From NCBI GenBank assembly GCA_009746045.1, contig RPFO01002272.1:187001-251000 (forward strand): 64,000 nucleotides of DNA, written 5' to 3'. This stretch comes from Mesostigma viride (lineage: Eukaryota > Streptophyta > Mesostigmatophyceae > Mesostigmatales > Mesostigmataceae). The position numbers and the translations under genes are program-made. The notes under the pieces were generated by a model, which was not told where the DNA came from, searched no databases, and saw only the letters and a program-made list of their open reading frames with translations. Shown piece by piece: positions 1 to 15,540 of this stretch (the stretch's first letter is position 1; the number at the start of each line of letters is the position of its first letter).

Positions 1-44
1 GTGGCCGGTGTGGCGGCGTGGCCGGCGCGGCCGTGAAGCTTTAA

Positions 45-4207
<4,163 letters not shown>

Positions 4208-5143
4208 CCCGTTACTGCTTGAGTCATTGTGAGCTCATGGTTCACCCTGTCGAGCCAAGAATGTTCGGTTGGCCGGGCGTGTGTGCCTGCGATGCTGCGC
4301 TACCTTGCTCCTCCTGACGCTTCCCGCAATACATGGGACTTTTGAATGGGTTTGTATCGCGCCACGTCAGCAGGCGTGTCTGCCAAGAACGCCACACCTC
4401 GCGTGTGCTGCAATCCCTGCAAGTGGTATGCGGTGGAGGCCATCTCAGGTTGCATGCGCAGCAGAATGTCTGTCACATGGGCTGTGGTTCACAGCAGCAA
4501 CGTGGTTTCTTTTAGTTCCACGAGAAAACTTTTGGTGGGGCCTCCTTGGTGTGTTTGTTGGCTGGGTGGAGCATACTGGAACTGCTGGGTGTGCCCCTAT
4601 CTGACGCCCAACCCTGAGCTGCGGTTCATGAAGCAGGGGAGAGCCCAAATGCCCTGGGCGGTGTGTGATGAAGTTGGGTGATGAGTTGGGCTCAGATGCC
4701 CTGCTCGAGGGGACATCTGGCAAGCTTCTGCACCTGAAATATTTAGCCAGCGATTCTTTTAATTCCCATGCTTCTGGTGCAGCCGTGGCGAGAGGCCTAG
4801 GTGTGCTATTCCATAGCAACGTGCTCTGGCTAGGTTGTTCAAAATTAAAGTATTTCCGCGCGTTTGTCAGGCTTGGCAACGGGCAGCACCCAGGGGGCAG
4901 CTTGTATAGATCATGCTAGAGAAATATGAGTGTTGCGACCCCTTCGAGGCCTGTGTCGACAATGTTGAATTCTTAATTGCAGCTGACCGTGGATGGATTA
5001 GCGTTACAGGAACTACATGCGCACGCATGCCGTCATCAAGCGTAGGGCAGCGGGCTCTGATGAAGGATGTTGACAATCATGTGGCATATGCGACATGGAC
5101 GCAAAAATTTTCTTGATGTGGTGCCCATCCACGATCTAGCAAA

Positions 5144-5345
5144 ATTAAAACTAAACTGTAACATATCTCCATTGGGAGTACACGTACATGTAGCACATAT
5201 CCCTGAGAAGGGGCATATGGCTTTTAATACATGGCTGGTTGTCTCTTTGATATGGCTTTTAATACATTCTGGGCTACTTCCTGCGAGGGTAGGGTGTAAA
5301 CTACACTTGCTCTGGGTGCACAAAGTGCGTTCACCTGCACCACTA
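5144..5345 (-). mobile_element. Family A 3'-end fragment, diverged
   Basis: A diverged copy of the family A 3' UTR in minus orientation, recognisable by the segments CTGAGAAGGGGCATATGGC and AATACATTCTGGGCTACTTC and by a decayed hairpin (CTCC ATTG GGAG, 5167-5178). It contains a 17-bp insertion at 5233-5249 described separately. Confidence 0.7.
5233..5249 (+). mobile_element. Minimal 3'-end insertion of the YIDD-RT element
   Basis: Seventeen bases (GGCTGGTTGTCTCTTTG) matching the 3' terminus of the element at 47980-49177. They are flanked by an 18-bp direct repeat ATATGGCTTTTAATACAT at 5215-5232 and 5250-5267. The repeated sequence is family A 3' UTR, which occurs once at this point in the other copies, so the repeat is a target-site duplication around an extremely 5'-truncated insertion. 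Confidence 0.75.
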
Positions 5346-5360
5346 TGTATTCCAGCATCT

Positions 5361-5705
5361 AATTAATTAATTAATTAATTAAAATCATAGCTCCGTTGGG
5401 AGCATATGTAACACATAGCCCTGAGAAAGGGGCATCTATGGGTTTGTAATACAATCAGGGCTACAACCTGCAGGTGGAGGATGTACAACTGTCACCTGCT
5501 CTGGGTGCACAAGGTGCACCTGCACCGCCATGATGGTTCATGCCTCCTTAACAAGCACAGGCACCCAGGGGGGGCTTGAGGAGAGGGCCTAGAAGACCTG
5601 CATGACATATGGGGTGGAGGGTATGTGGCTAGGCTATAGCTAGTGTACACATGGCATCTCAGCAGAGAGTAACTCCCTGCATAGGCATCGCATGTAAGGC
5701 GCCTC
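5361..5705 (-). mobile_element. Family A-like 5'-truncated insertion with target duplication
   Basis: Starts with an (AATT)n tail, then the terminal hairpin at 5386-5408 (CATA, GCTCC, loop GTTG, GGAGC, bulged A, TATG), then 3' UTR. Flanked by CCAGCATCT at 5352-5360 and 5706-5714. The inner stem is GCTCC/GGAGC where other A copies have ACTCC/GGAGT. Confidence 0.75.
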
Positions 5706-6099
5706 CCAGCATCTAAGGCGCGGACATAGGGTGAGAGATCATCATGGCGGGAGCGCACGAGTTTAATATTAATTATTTATTAATTAATTATTTAATTAAT
5801 AAGCGCACGTGACTGCGTCATGCACGTGGGTGCTGGCCCATACAGATCGAGTAAAGGAATCTTCAACCCTATATACACAGCGAGAAGGACTAGGGAGGGC
5901 GCCCTAGCTTCTCTCACTGCCGCAAGTGGGCAGGCCACAGAGCGCTCTCTCCCTGCATCATGGTGCATGCCGGGGCGCAAAACTGTGGGTGCAATACAAC
6001 CAGTGCAATACCATAGGTAGGCTGTATCAATTAATTAATTAAATTATTTAATTAATAGAGGATTATTGGCGGTTCTGTTCCTCTCGATCTCGGGTCGCA

Positions 6100-6306
6100 A
6101 AAGGTTGCACATGCAACCTCCCTTTTTTGGACGCTGCATGGACAACGATCTGATCCCCGCGCTCAGCAACAGCGCAGCGACGCGACCTGTGGCCGGAGTA
6201 CCTCCGCCACAAGAAAGACCTAAAGAAGCCCAAGGTGTTCTCTACCATATCCAGGGGCGGGGACTTGATCGTTAACAACCAGCTGTGGAAGGCCCCCTCG
6301 GGCTAG
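6100..6306 (+). pseudogene. ORF1-like fragment of family D (LINE ORF1p C-terminal part)
   Basis: Reading across frames gives DNDLIPA, then LWPEYLRHKKDLKK, then RGGDLIVNNQLWKAPSG and a stop. This matches the C-terminal part of the ORF1-like protein of the copy at 45826-47023. The frame is broken by small indels. AT-rich (AATT)-type tracts at 5762-5802 and 6028-6057 flank the region and are probably old insertion tails. Nothing else recognisable lies between 5715 and 6100. Confidence 0.6.
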
Positions 6307-6420
6307 ACTATCAGTAGACACACCCATGCATGCATGTTGCATGGGCCGGTGATGCAACCTGGATCGACACTCCTAGCAATACCATAAGACACGCAAATGC
6401 AGGGTGCGGACAACGTAAGT

Positions 6421-6703
6421 AATGCATTAAATTAAAATAAATTATAACACGCCTCCGTTGGGAGATCATGTAGCATGTATATGATTCCTTGATGGATGGG
6501 TGGGGTGGAAGGAGCCGCGTAATCGAACTAACCCAACTCTAATCTAGCTAGTCTAGAAAAGTCCTAACTACCCTACTCATCAAAACGCCTCCTCCGCTTG
6601 GGGGGAGGTGGTTTGCCCACAGGGTCGGGCGTGTGAGCCTTGACAATCCGCTTCCACCGCGTCTTGTTCTGCATGGCGGTCCAAAGAAGGGAGAGAGAGT
6701 GGA
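6421..6703 (-). mobile_element. LINE C 3' end (first part of a split copy)
   Basis: A minus-strand LINE C 3' UTR with an imperfect hairpin near 6453-6464, followed by the antisense of the RT protein C-terminus (PVGKPPPPKRRRR-like). The sequence stops at GAGAGAGTGGA (6693-6703) and resumes at 9984 with the same 11 bases. The copy is therefore split by the inserted DNA 6704-9983, with an 11-bp target duplication. Confidence 0.8.
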
Positions 6704-6992
6704 TTAATTAATTAATTAATTATCAACATCACTCCGTTGGGAGTCAATGTAGCACAGATCCCTGAGAAGGGGCATATGGCTTTTAATACATCCTAGGCTA
6801 CTTCATGCAAGGGTGGGAATGTAAGCTACCCGTGCTCTAGATAGGTGCACCAGGGCACCCGCACCACCATCCATGCTGTCTCAGGTTCAACCCGCCTAAG
6901 GGGAGGATCCTGGCTCGGGGGAGGAAGATCATCATGGCTATACAAGAGCTAGGACATGGCTTCTCGACAGAGAGCATCTCTCTGCATGGCAT
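6704..6992 (-). mobile_element. Family A 3' UTR fragment inside LINE C
   Basis: (AATT)n tail, hairpin ACTCC GTTG GGAGT at 6731-6744, then about 240 bp of family A 3' UTR. It is the outermost part of the block inserted into LINE C at 6703 and abuts the next family A copy at 6993. Confidence 0.75.
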
Positions 6993-8930
6993 TAATTAAT
7001 TAATTAATTATCAACATCACTCCGTTGGGAGTAGATGTAGCACATAGCCCTGAGAAGGGGCATATGGCTTTTAATACATTCTAGGCTACTTCATGCAAGG
7101 GTGGGAATGTAAGCTACCCCTGCTCTAGGTGCACCAAGGCACCTGCACCCTCATGGTCTATCACGCTATGCCCGGGTAAGGGGGGAGCATGCCTGTGAGG
7201 GAGGAAGATCATCATGGCTATACAAGAGCTAGGACATGGCTTCTCGACAGAGAGCATCTCTCTGCATGGCATAGCATGGCTAAATTCTTAATGCGACATC
7301 CATGGGGGTCCCATTATAGACAAAGCATGGCTAAATGTTGAAGGCATCATCCATGGGGGCCATTATGGGCGCACATGCGCGTGGGCCACATGCTAGGCTA
7401 AGCCTTACTAATCTACACTACTGGTATATATATTCCTAGTCTGAGGTGGCAGGAGGGGGCTGCCAGGGCTTGTGGTCAACGTGGATGACCGCCCCCCTCC
7501 AGTAGACCGGCTTCCCCCTTGCGCTCTGCCGGAGCTGAAGGTAGGTCGGCCATAGCTCGCGTCGCCGTTGTTGCTGGGCCAGGGTCAAGTCGTCGTCCAG
7601 CGTGAAGCGAGTCTCCGAGAGCTTCTTGCGGCATTTAAGGAACGCCAGCTTGTCCGCCATGTACTTAAAGGTGAGGAGCACGGGTGCCGGGCCAGCCTTC
7701 CCCCGCGCGCGGGGGAGGCGGACAGCCGACATGTCCAGCTCACCAGTGAGTAACATGGGGGCAAGAATGGCGCGCTTAAATGGCAGCCTCAAGAAGGCTC
7801 GTGGAGGTCTCACCTGCCTGCTGGTCGAAGTGCTTGACGATGACATTGTGGCTGCGCCGGGCGATGTCGGCTTCCTCGCGAAGGTCGAGGGCTTGTTGCT
7901 TGAGTTGTGCCGAGATGGTGGAGGTGGTGGAGGAGGTGTGCTGCTTAAGCAAGTCCGCCCAGGTGGAGGGAGCATCGCCGGCCGGGCCAGCAGGCGCCGG
8001 CTGGGCGGCGAGGTCCTTCACCGCCTGGGCGGTGAGGCCGGCGGTGTCATGCAAGCTCTCAAGGGCGTTGGCAGTGGCTTGAAGGCGGTGGTCGAGGTCG
8101 AGGAGCTGGGCTTTGATGTCGGCAGTGGAGGCGGAAATGGCAGTGGAGGTGGAGGAGGCGGCGGTGGAAATGTGAGGAAGTTCAGCAGTCAGCGTGCCGC
8201 CGATTGCTGAAATGTCGGCAGCAAGGGGGGTCACGTGCTGCTGAAAGGCTTCCGTGAGGATGGAACGGAATGCGGGGGCGGAGATGGATGGAGCCCAGAT
8301 CTCGCCGTCAGACTTCTGGAGAAGAGAGTTGAGGACGGCGTGTTGGAGTTGGGGGCGGGGACACCCGAACATCTGGCTGATGTTGTGCCAGCGTCGGCCG
8401 TCGTCGACGAGGAGGCGTCCAGTGGCGTGGAGATGGAGGCACAGGTCGTAAAGCGAGGCGTAGTCCCCGAAGAAGATGTGATGCATAGCCTCACTCGGGG
8501 AAATGCGTAATCATCGACCTGGAAAGGTTGGGGCCGAAAGCGCGGTTCCGAGAAGCGTGTTTCCGCCCAGCGTGGCCCTCCAGTTTTGTCGGCGGGGCGG
8601 GCGCGTTTAGGGTCAGGCGATGCCGATGGCGAGGCATTGAGGCCGGGAGGTTGCTGGGCGACCACCAGTGCACGACTAGTGTCACCGCTGCCTGCCGGAT
8701 CTGGCGAAGCGGCAGCCTCAGCTGCCGCATTGTTGAAGGCGAGCGCATCCGCCAAACTGCGTTGCGTCGACGGGCGTTTGCTCGTCATATATTGCGTCGT
8801 AGATTCGGAAAATTATATCAGCATGTGCGTCTTAGAAAGACGAAGCGATAGTGATATTCACGACTAAATTCGGTGCTCAAACGTGAAAGTTATGAGCTCC
8901 GACAGCCATGGCTACCTCGTGGCTCGTGGC
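6993..8930 (-). mobile_element. Family A ORF1-only retroelement, longest copy
   Basis: In minus orientation: 5' region up to about 8930, an ORF1-like gene (8788-7436), a 3' UTR with terminal hairpin 7014-7038 (ACATC, ACTCC, GTTG, GGAGT, bulged A, GATGT) and an (AATT)n tail. No RT or endonuclease lies between ORF1 and the 3' end. Four other copies show the same ORF1-to-3' UTR order, so this appears to be the normal structure and not a single deletion. Confidence 0.72.
7436..8788 (-). pseudogene. LINE ORF1-like protein of family A, two frameshifts
   Basis: The frame starts at 8788 (MTSKRPSTQRS), shifts near 8490 into a block beginning MHHIFFGDYASLYDLC and shifts again near 7780 into the C-terminal block that ends at 7436. 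The central part is Ala/Ser/Thr-rich with Gln/Leu heptad-like stretches, probably a coiled coil. The C-terminal part has FTLDDDLTLAQQQRRRELW followed by GKPVYWRGAVIHVDH. The order coiled coil, then a small domain with an Asp-Asp-Leu-Thr and Arg-Arg-Glu-Leu-Trp signature, resembles L1-type ORF1 RNA-binding chaperones. No Cys knuckles are seen. The frameshifts mean this copy is not intact. Confidence 0.65.
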
Positions 8931-9983
8931 TCGTAAGGGGGGAGCATGCCTGTGAGGGAGGAAGATCATCATGGCTATACAAGAGCTAGGACATGGCTTC
9001 TCGACAGAGAGCATCTCTCTGCATGGCATAGCATGGCTAAATTCTTAATGCAACATCCATGGGGGTCCCATGATAGGCATGGCTTGGCTAAGTTCTGAAG
9101 GCAACATCCATGGGGGCCATTATGGGCGCACATATGCGCGTGGGCCACATGCTAGGCTAAGCCTGACTAATCTACACTACTGGTATATATATTCCTAGTC
9201 TGAGGTGGCAGGAGGGGGCTGCCAGGGCTTGTGGTCAACGTGGATGACCGCCCCCCTCCAGCCGGTATACCGGCTAATCCCCCTTGCGCTCTGCCGGAGC
9301 TGAAGGTAGGTTGGCCATAGCTCGCGTCGCCGCTGTTGCTGGGCCAGGGTCAAGTCGTCGTCCAGCGTGAAGCGAGTCTCCGAGAGCTTCTTGCGGCATG
9401 TACTTAAAGGTGGCGCCAGCTTGTCCGCCATGTACTTAAAGGTGAGGAGCACGGGTGCCGGGCCAGCCTTCCCCCGCGCGCGGGGGAGGCGGACAGCCGA
9501 CATGTCCAGCTCACCAGTGAGTAACATGGGGGCAAGAATGGCGCGCTTAAATGCCCCAAGAAAGCTCGTGGAGGTCTCACCTGCCTGCTGGTCGAAGTGC
9601 TTGACGATGACATTGTGGCTGCGCCGGGCGATGTCGGCTTCCTCGCGAAGGTCGAGGGCTTGTTGCTTGAGTTGTGCCGAGATGGTGGAGGTGGTGGAGG
9701 TGGTGTGCTGCTTAAAGTCCGCCCAGGTGGAGGGAGCATCGCCGGCCGGGCCAGCAGAAGCCGGCTGGGCGGTGAGGCCGGCGGTGTCATGCAAGCTCTC
9801 AAGGGCGTTGGCGGTGGCTTGAAGGCGTTGGTACGAGGTCGAGGAGCTGCATGGGCTTTGATGTCGGCCGATCGGCGGGCGGGCGGAGTGGAGGCGGAAA
9901 TGGCAGTGGAGGTGGCGGTGAGGTGAGGAAGTTCAGCAGCCCGGCCAGCGGACCACCCATTGCTGCGACGTCAGCAGCAAGGG
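8931..9983 (-). mobile_element. Second family A copy, 5'-truncated, close duplicate of the first
   Basis: Positions 8933 to about 9980 closely follow 7172 to about 8216, including the ORF1 C-terminal half (9794-9195 on the minus strand), with small indels. It lacks the hairpin and the outer 3' UTR. It ends where LINE C resumes at GAGAGAGTGGA (9984-9994). Confidence 0.75.
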
Positions 9984-11095
9984 GAGAGAGTGGATGCGGT
10001 ATTCAAACTGGGCTGGGACCAGCCAGTAGGTCATCCAGCAACATCTGTACGTAGTTCGTGACATGTTTCCCTACCTTTTTGGCAATGCCCTCGGGGCCAG
10101 GCCAGGTCAGAATGTGCCACCCTGGCTGGCCAAGCTGCTGGGGGCCGGCCAGACCAAGGGCGGCCGGTGTCGACCTGGCTGGTGCGAGCAAGGTGTCCTA
10201 CAAATTCTATCCTACGCTGTCTAATCTCGTCCGAAATACGAGGCATGCCCTGATACAAAGACCCTGATGACGGGCGCTTGGAAAGCCCTACGTTCAGGAC
10301 CTGTCGGAGCATCCTGTAAACTGTGCCGTCTAGCCTAGATGCCAGTGTGGGGGTGAGTGTCCACGCCTCGGCGCCATACGTGAGCACTGTGAGGACGAGG
10401 ACGTCCTTGAAGAGCATGCGCTTGCGGTGTTCGCCCAGGCCCTTGGAGCGCCAGTAGGTGTTGAGCGAACGGAGCCTAGCCCAGGCCAGGCCAATGCGGG
10501 TGTCCACATCGTCGGCTGTGTCAGGAAGCCAGCTCCCTAACAGTTTGAAGCGGTCGCGGAACGGGACCGTCGTCCCGTCGAGCAGGCGCGGCAGCGGCGG
10601 TGGACTGGAGGCCCCAATCACCATCGCCTCAGTTTTGACACTAATCTCCATCCCCACCGCCCTCGCCTCCAGGCCCAGACAGTCCAGCCAGGTCTGAATG
10701 TGCATGCTCGGGGCGCGCGATGAGGGTGGTGTCATCCGCATAAATCAGGTCGGCCAGGCGGTAGCCAGGCTCAACCCCGCCGTGCTCTTTCTCGATCGTT
10801 AAGGATGTCCAAGCCTGGCAGTAAAGCGCGCACGTGCTCGGCGCATGACGTGATCCACGACAATCATGAACTGGTATGGGGACAGGACACAACCTTGCCA
10901 CACCCCGTGGTGAAGGGGGAATGGTGGGGTGGTGCCTTCCGCAGTCCGCACTACTGCCTGTGAGCCCTCATACAGCCGGCGAATGGCAGCAATAAACGCA
11001 GGTGGCACTCGATCCAGAGCTACTAGGATGGCCCAAAGAGCCTCCCAGAGGACCGTGTCAAAGGCCTTGATACAGTCAACGCCGTCGCAGCACAT
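9984..11095 (-). pseudogene. LINE C reverse transcriptase fragment (second part of split copy)
   Basis: Minus-strand frames 10741-10031 and 11095-10799 give RT motifs: CIKAFDTVLWEALW, GVWQGCVLSPYQF and LIYADDTTLI (catalytic YADD near 10730). The thumb-like block LLGSWLP, LTYGAEAWTLT and QRRIEFVGHLART follows. The frame is broken between the two ORFs and the endonuclease part is missing. It continues the LINE C 3' end at 6421-6703 across the inserted family A block. Confidence 0.8.
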
Positions 11096-11096
11096 G

Positions 11097-12045
11097 CAGC
11101 TCCGACATGCAGCAGCAGACGCTCGACCTCCGCGAGGAGGCCGAGCTCATCGCCAAGCGCAGCCATTGTCAAGAACTTCGACATGGAGGAAGGTGAGAAT
11201 TCCGAGAAGCTTGCACGTGCGTTTGAGAGAGAAATTCTTAGTCGCATGGGCCTTACTGGTGAGATCGAGCTGGTCGCCCACCGCCTTCCCCGCGCGGCGC
11301 GCGCGGGGTAAGGCAGGGGCGCCCCCGCTCCTTCTCACCTTTTAGAACCCGGCGGACGAGATTTCTTTTCTCCGACGCCGCAAGCGGCGCGAGAAGACTC
11401 TCTTCACCCTTGACGATGACTTGACCCTGGCGCAGCAACAACGGCGACGGGAGCTATGGCTGACCTATACCTCCAGCTCCGGCAGACCAAGGCGGGGCAG
11501 CGCCGGTGTACTGGAAGGGGGCGGCCATCTACGTCGGCCACAAGCCCTGCATGGCAAGGGACCCCCGCGGCCCCAGTGACTCCAGACGCCCCAGCTTAGG
11601 GGAATACAGCAGTAGTAGTGTAGAATAGATAGACCGTGGCCATGTACATGTACGCCTCCTACAGGCACTACTATATACCAGCTGAGCCACGAGCATTATT
11701 TAACCATGTACATGTGTGCCTATGATGTGCCACACTCCAGATGATGCCTAGTTTTATTTAGTTATGCTGTGCGCATGCAGAAAGCTGCTCTCTGCTGAGA
11801 TGCCACGCTCTAGTTTTTTGTATTGCTATCATGATCTTCCCCCACGTACATGACATGCTCCCCCTACTAGCTTAGCTGGGCATAGCGTGATCGATCATGA
11901 CCTCGGTGCAGGTGCCCTGGTGCACCTAGAGCAAGTGTCGTTTACATTCCCACACTTGCAGGAAGTAGCTTAGAATGTATTTTAGGCCATATGCCCCTTC
12001 TCAAGGGCTATGTCATATGTGCTACATATATATTATAATTACAGC
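11097..12045 (+). mobile_element. Family A copy, plus strand, 5'-truncated, hairpin lost
   Basis: Starts inside ORF1 (antisense to 7436-8788), with FTLDDDLTLAQQQRRREL encoded at 11400-11460, then family A 3' UTR to the segment complementary to CATATGCCCCTTCTC-type sequence. The terminal hairpin is absent; only an AT-rich remnant is left near 12025-12045. Confidence 0.7.
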
Positions 12046-12082
12046 TAGCAGAGTGAAATCACTCAAACCAAAGCAAACGCCC

Positions 12083-12895
12083 AGCTATAAAGGTGTTGTT
12101 CTTTCTCAGTTACATCGTTTTTCCCGTCTTTGTTCTTATCGTGTTGATTTCATCACGACTCTTGTTGAGCTCCTGCAGCGTTTATTGGTCAAAGACTATG
12201 ACCGAGCCATTATGCTCCGTCAAGTCCGATGTTTTTTGCAACGTCACCCACATCTGTTCGGTGCTGCCCCTTGGCACAAGCTCTACAAACAGGTCGTGGA
12301 CCGGCTGGATCGCATAGTATCTCCGCACATCTGAACCCTGTGATGCCAGATCTCCTTTGCGGCCGTTCCGAGCTTGGCACTGGATTCGTTGTCCACATCG
12401 TCGCGTCGCTGCCGCAACACGATGTTTTCTGGCATACGCGGGCTTTTGGTTCCCGCCGCACATTTGAAAGTGCTGTCCTCCGGCTTTTTGTCTTTGCACC
12501 GTGTGCAGTTCTTGGACGTTTGGAATCATGGCATGGCTAACGTGATGACTGACTAGCTAGACCTTTTCAGTGGTTTTCCATTTGCGGGTATTTCCTCGTA
12601 AATGGTGGGAGAGCGATCGCAGCAACTGGTGCTCACCACTAGACACTCCCGGCCAGCTAGGCTAGAAACACACGCCCTGATCAAGCATGCTGTTTCCGGC
12701 CCCACCGTCTAGGTCATCTAGTCGCTCCACACGTAAGCCAGCCATAATTTCAATGCACAAGGATACACATTTCCATCACCATTCATCTTCATCATCCTGA
12801 ACGACTCGAAAACGCGGAAAAGATAACGGCAGGCTCGAGCTACCATGGTCCGGATTCTCCCGATTTCTGGCCTGCGCTGGTTGTCTCTTTGATAA
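12083..12895 (+). mobile_element. YIDD-RT element 3' fragment, 5'-truncated copy
   Basis: Almost identical to 48376-49178. It encodes the C-terminal part of the RT-like protein (VVLSQLHRFSRLCSYRVDF to RIVSPHI, stop at 12332-12334) and then the same 560-bp 3' region ending CTGCGCTGGTTGTCTCTTTGATA. The high identity to the second copy suggests recent movement. Between 12896 and 13006 I see nothing recognisable. Confidence 0.8.
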
Positions 12896-13017
12896 ACCTA
12901 TATACAGAGCCATGGATGTCAAAGCTCTATACTACGATAAGACCAATGGAAACGCCTAACGGGAGGAACCTAATAGCCCTGCTGCACCGCAAAATCAGCC
13001 CGCGTACGGCGGAGCAT

Positions 13018-13184
13018 TAATTAATTAGGAACATAACTCCGTTGGGAGTATATGTAGCACATAACCCTGAGAAGGGGCATATGAGCCTATAATACATTCT
13101 AAGCTACTTCCTGCAAGGGTGGGAATGTAAACAACACTTACTCTAGGTGCACCAGGGCACCCGCACCCTCATGGTCTATCACGG
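13018..13184 (-). mobile_element. Family A 5'-truncated insertion with 11-bp target duplication
   Basis: Tail, hairpin 13031-13055 (ACATA, ACTCC, GTTG, GGAGT, bulged A, TATGT) and about 125 bp of 3' UTR. Flanked by CGGCGGAGCAT at 13007-13017 and 13185-13195. Confidence 0.85.
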
Positions 13185-13207
13185 CGGCGGAGCATGATAC
13201 ATATATA

Positions 13208-13381
13208 TACTCGCTCTACACGTAAGCCAGCCATAATTTCAATGCACAAGGATACACATTTCCATTACCATGCATCTTCATCATCCTGAACGACTCGAAC
13301 ACGCGGACAAGATAACGGCAGGCTCGAGCTACCATGGTCCGGATTCTCCCGATTTCTGGCCTGCGCTGGTTGTCTCCTTGA
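13208..13381 (+). mobile_element. YIDD-RT element, 3'-terminal fragment
   Basis: Matches the last 170 bp of the copy at 12083-12895, with several substitutions, and ends GGTTGTCTCCTTGATA. A family A hairpin (13387-13400) follows directly. Confidence 0.75.
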
Positions 13382-13382
13382 T

Positions 13383-14222
13383 ATATACTCCCAACGGAGT
13401 TATCTTCTCATCTTTGACAGCCCAGCGGACAAGATTTCGTTTCTCAGACGCCGCAAGCGGCTCGCGAACACTCCCTTCACCGTGGACGACGACTTGACCC
13501 TGGCGCAGCAACAACGGCGACGGGAGCTATATGGCCGACCTACATCCAGCTCCGGCAGACCAAGGCGGGCCAGCCGGTCTGCCGGTGTACTGGAAGGGGG
13601 CGGCCATCTACGTCGGCCACAAGCCCTGGCACGCGACCCCCTCAACCACCGCGGCCCCAGCGACTCCGGCAGCCCCAGCCTAGGGGAATACAGCAGCAGT
13701 AGTGTAGAATAGATAGACAGTGGCCTAGCTGGCCTTGTACATGCCCGCCTACTACAGGCACTATACCAGAGCTCTGAGCCTAGCCTTTTCTAGTCATGTA
13801 CATGTGTGCCTATGGTGAGCCACCCTCCAGATGATAGCTTTATTTCATTATGCAGTGCCCATGCAGGGGGTCACTCCCTGCTGAGAAGCCATGCCCTAGC
13901 TTTTGTATAGCTGTGCTGATCTTCCCCACCTATGACAGGCTCCCCTTTGCTGGGTGTTGCCTGAAACTCTGGGTGGTGCAGGTGCCCTAGTGCACCTAGA
14001 GCAAGTGTTGTTTACATTCCCACCCTTGCAGGAAGTAGCTTAGAATGTATGATAGGCCATATGCCCCTTCTCTGGGCTATGTGCTACATATACTCCCAAC
14101 GGAGTTATGTTACAATTCAATTCAATTCAATTCAATTCCATTCAATTCAATTCAACGGAGTTATGTTCCTAATGAATTAATCAATCAATCAATCAATTAA
14201 TTAATTAATTAATTAATTAATG
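13383..14222 (+). mobile_element. Family A copy, plus strand: ORF1 C-terminus, 3' UTR, hairpin and tail
   Basis: An ORF1 fragment at 13410-13685 (broken; the segment DDDLTLAQQQRRREL is at 13485-13530) is followed by 3' UTR, terminal hairpin 14086-14110 (ACATA, bulged T, ACTCC, CAAC, GGAGT, TATGT) and a tail of TTCAA repeats. A second half-hairpin and an AATC/AATT tail end at 14222. The doubled tail suggests slippage or template jumping. From 14223 to about 14640 there is no recognisable feature except an AATT-rich patch. Confidence 0.72.
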
Positions 14223-14639
14223 CAACAGACATCCGCCAGCCGAGCTAGCTAGTACGTGAGGCGTCTCGCCTAGCCAGTGAGCACTGCTGGCCGGTTTGTT
14301 CCGTACGTCTCCATAGCAATGCTATGCTCACACTGGTATATAATTATTAACTAATTAATTACCCACAATTGCTCAATTACTTTATCAAACTCGTGCTCGA
14401 TCCTACGTCAACTGGGGCGTCACGGAGCATTAATCCGGCCGGGCGATCGATGGATGGATATGGGTGCATGCAATCCTACGCGCAGGCACACATGCGAGCC
14501 CCTGTGGGAAAGCCCCCTCCCCCCCAAAGGAAGGGGCGCCTTGCTGAGTAGTAGAGTAGCTAGCATTTTGGTAGATTCAATTCGAGTTAGCTTAAATTAG
14601 TTCTTGCGGCTCCGCTCACCCCCACCCACTAGCAATGGC

Positions 14640-14745
14640 ATACATGAGCATATCATTTACTATTTTATCGATTGGCACTACATGACCTCCCAACGGAGTA
14701 ACGTATATCCGTAAATTCAATTTAAATTTAATTTAATTAAAATGT
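14640..14745 (+). mobile_element. Isolated LINE-type 3' hairpin and AATTT-rich tail
   Basis: CTCC CAAC GGAG at 14687-14698, preceded by ACATGA and followed by a tail of TTTAAATTTAATTT type. The body upstream is not recognised, so the source family is unclear. From 14746 to 15540 I see only a (CA)n tract at 15005-15027. Confidence 0.5.
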
Positions 14746-15540
14746 TATATCGTAATTGATATACTATCGATCTGGTTGTCGATCGCATTGATAGGTACAC
14801 GAAGTGAGACAACTATTCAGGGCGCATGGTGGTCCAACGTCGTGAAAGGAGGAGCTAAAAGTAGCTGTCTGAGAGCAAAGGCGCAAAGGCGCATACGTAT
14901 CAATGAGAAAATACTGGAGTATACTGGATTATTAATCAATACTTGATGGTGCGCATCATGATCGATGTAAACTAGTTTTATGTTATATCGCATACCATTG
15001 GCTTCACACACACACACACACACACACTCAGGAATAGTTGTCTCCTCAGGGTTTGCGGATGCTTTGCATCTAAACGTCAGTCTAGGCATGCACTAACCTT
15101 ACGAGTCAACTGAAGGAAGATTTGCCATTACACCAATCAGCTTGCAAGCTGAAGAGAATCGCGGGAATGCTGAAAATGAGCCAAGAGGTGCTGGATGCAA
15201 GGCATGCCATAGCCTTGCAATTGGGTGTCTGCTAGAACGAAGTACAATGCAGCGTGACCGGCCTGGCATATACGTCTTGTTGACTACAGGCCTCCACATA
15301 CCGATGAAAGAACAGCTTACCCACTCATCATTATGGGCGATTAGGGCAGCCGAGAGCTTAATGCAGCGGCAACCTCGCGGGCACGACTGTTGCTTTGTCA
15401 ATGTGCATGTGCTGCCAACAAGGCCAACCATATGCTCTAGTACCATGAAGTACTGATAACAAACCGCAGCTAAATAAACCAAGAATAGAACGCACAGCCA
15501 TGAGACCATCCGTTTATGGTCACGTGAGCGTTGGCTTTTT

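Noticed and set aside
6703-6992. Explaining 6704-6992 as the missing 3' end of the copy at 8931-9983
   Set aside because: The two share about 100 bp of the same 3' UTR segment with different upstream variants, so they cannot be halves of one element.
15099-15509. Minus-strand frame starting with a hydrophobic segment as a possible membrane protein
   Set aside because: Only the N-terminal 25 residues are hydrophobic, the rest has no domain or splice support, and it lies just downstream of the nitrobindin-like gene, probably in intergenic DNA.
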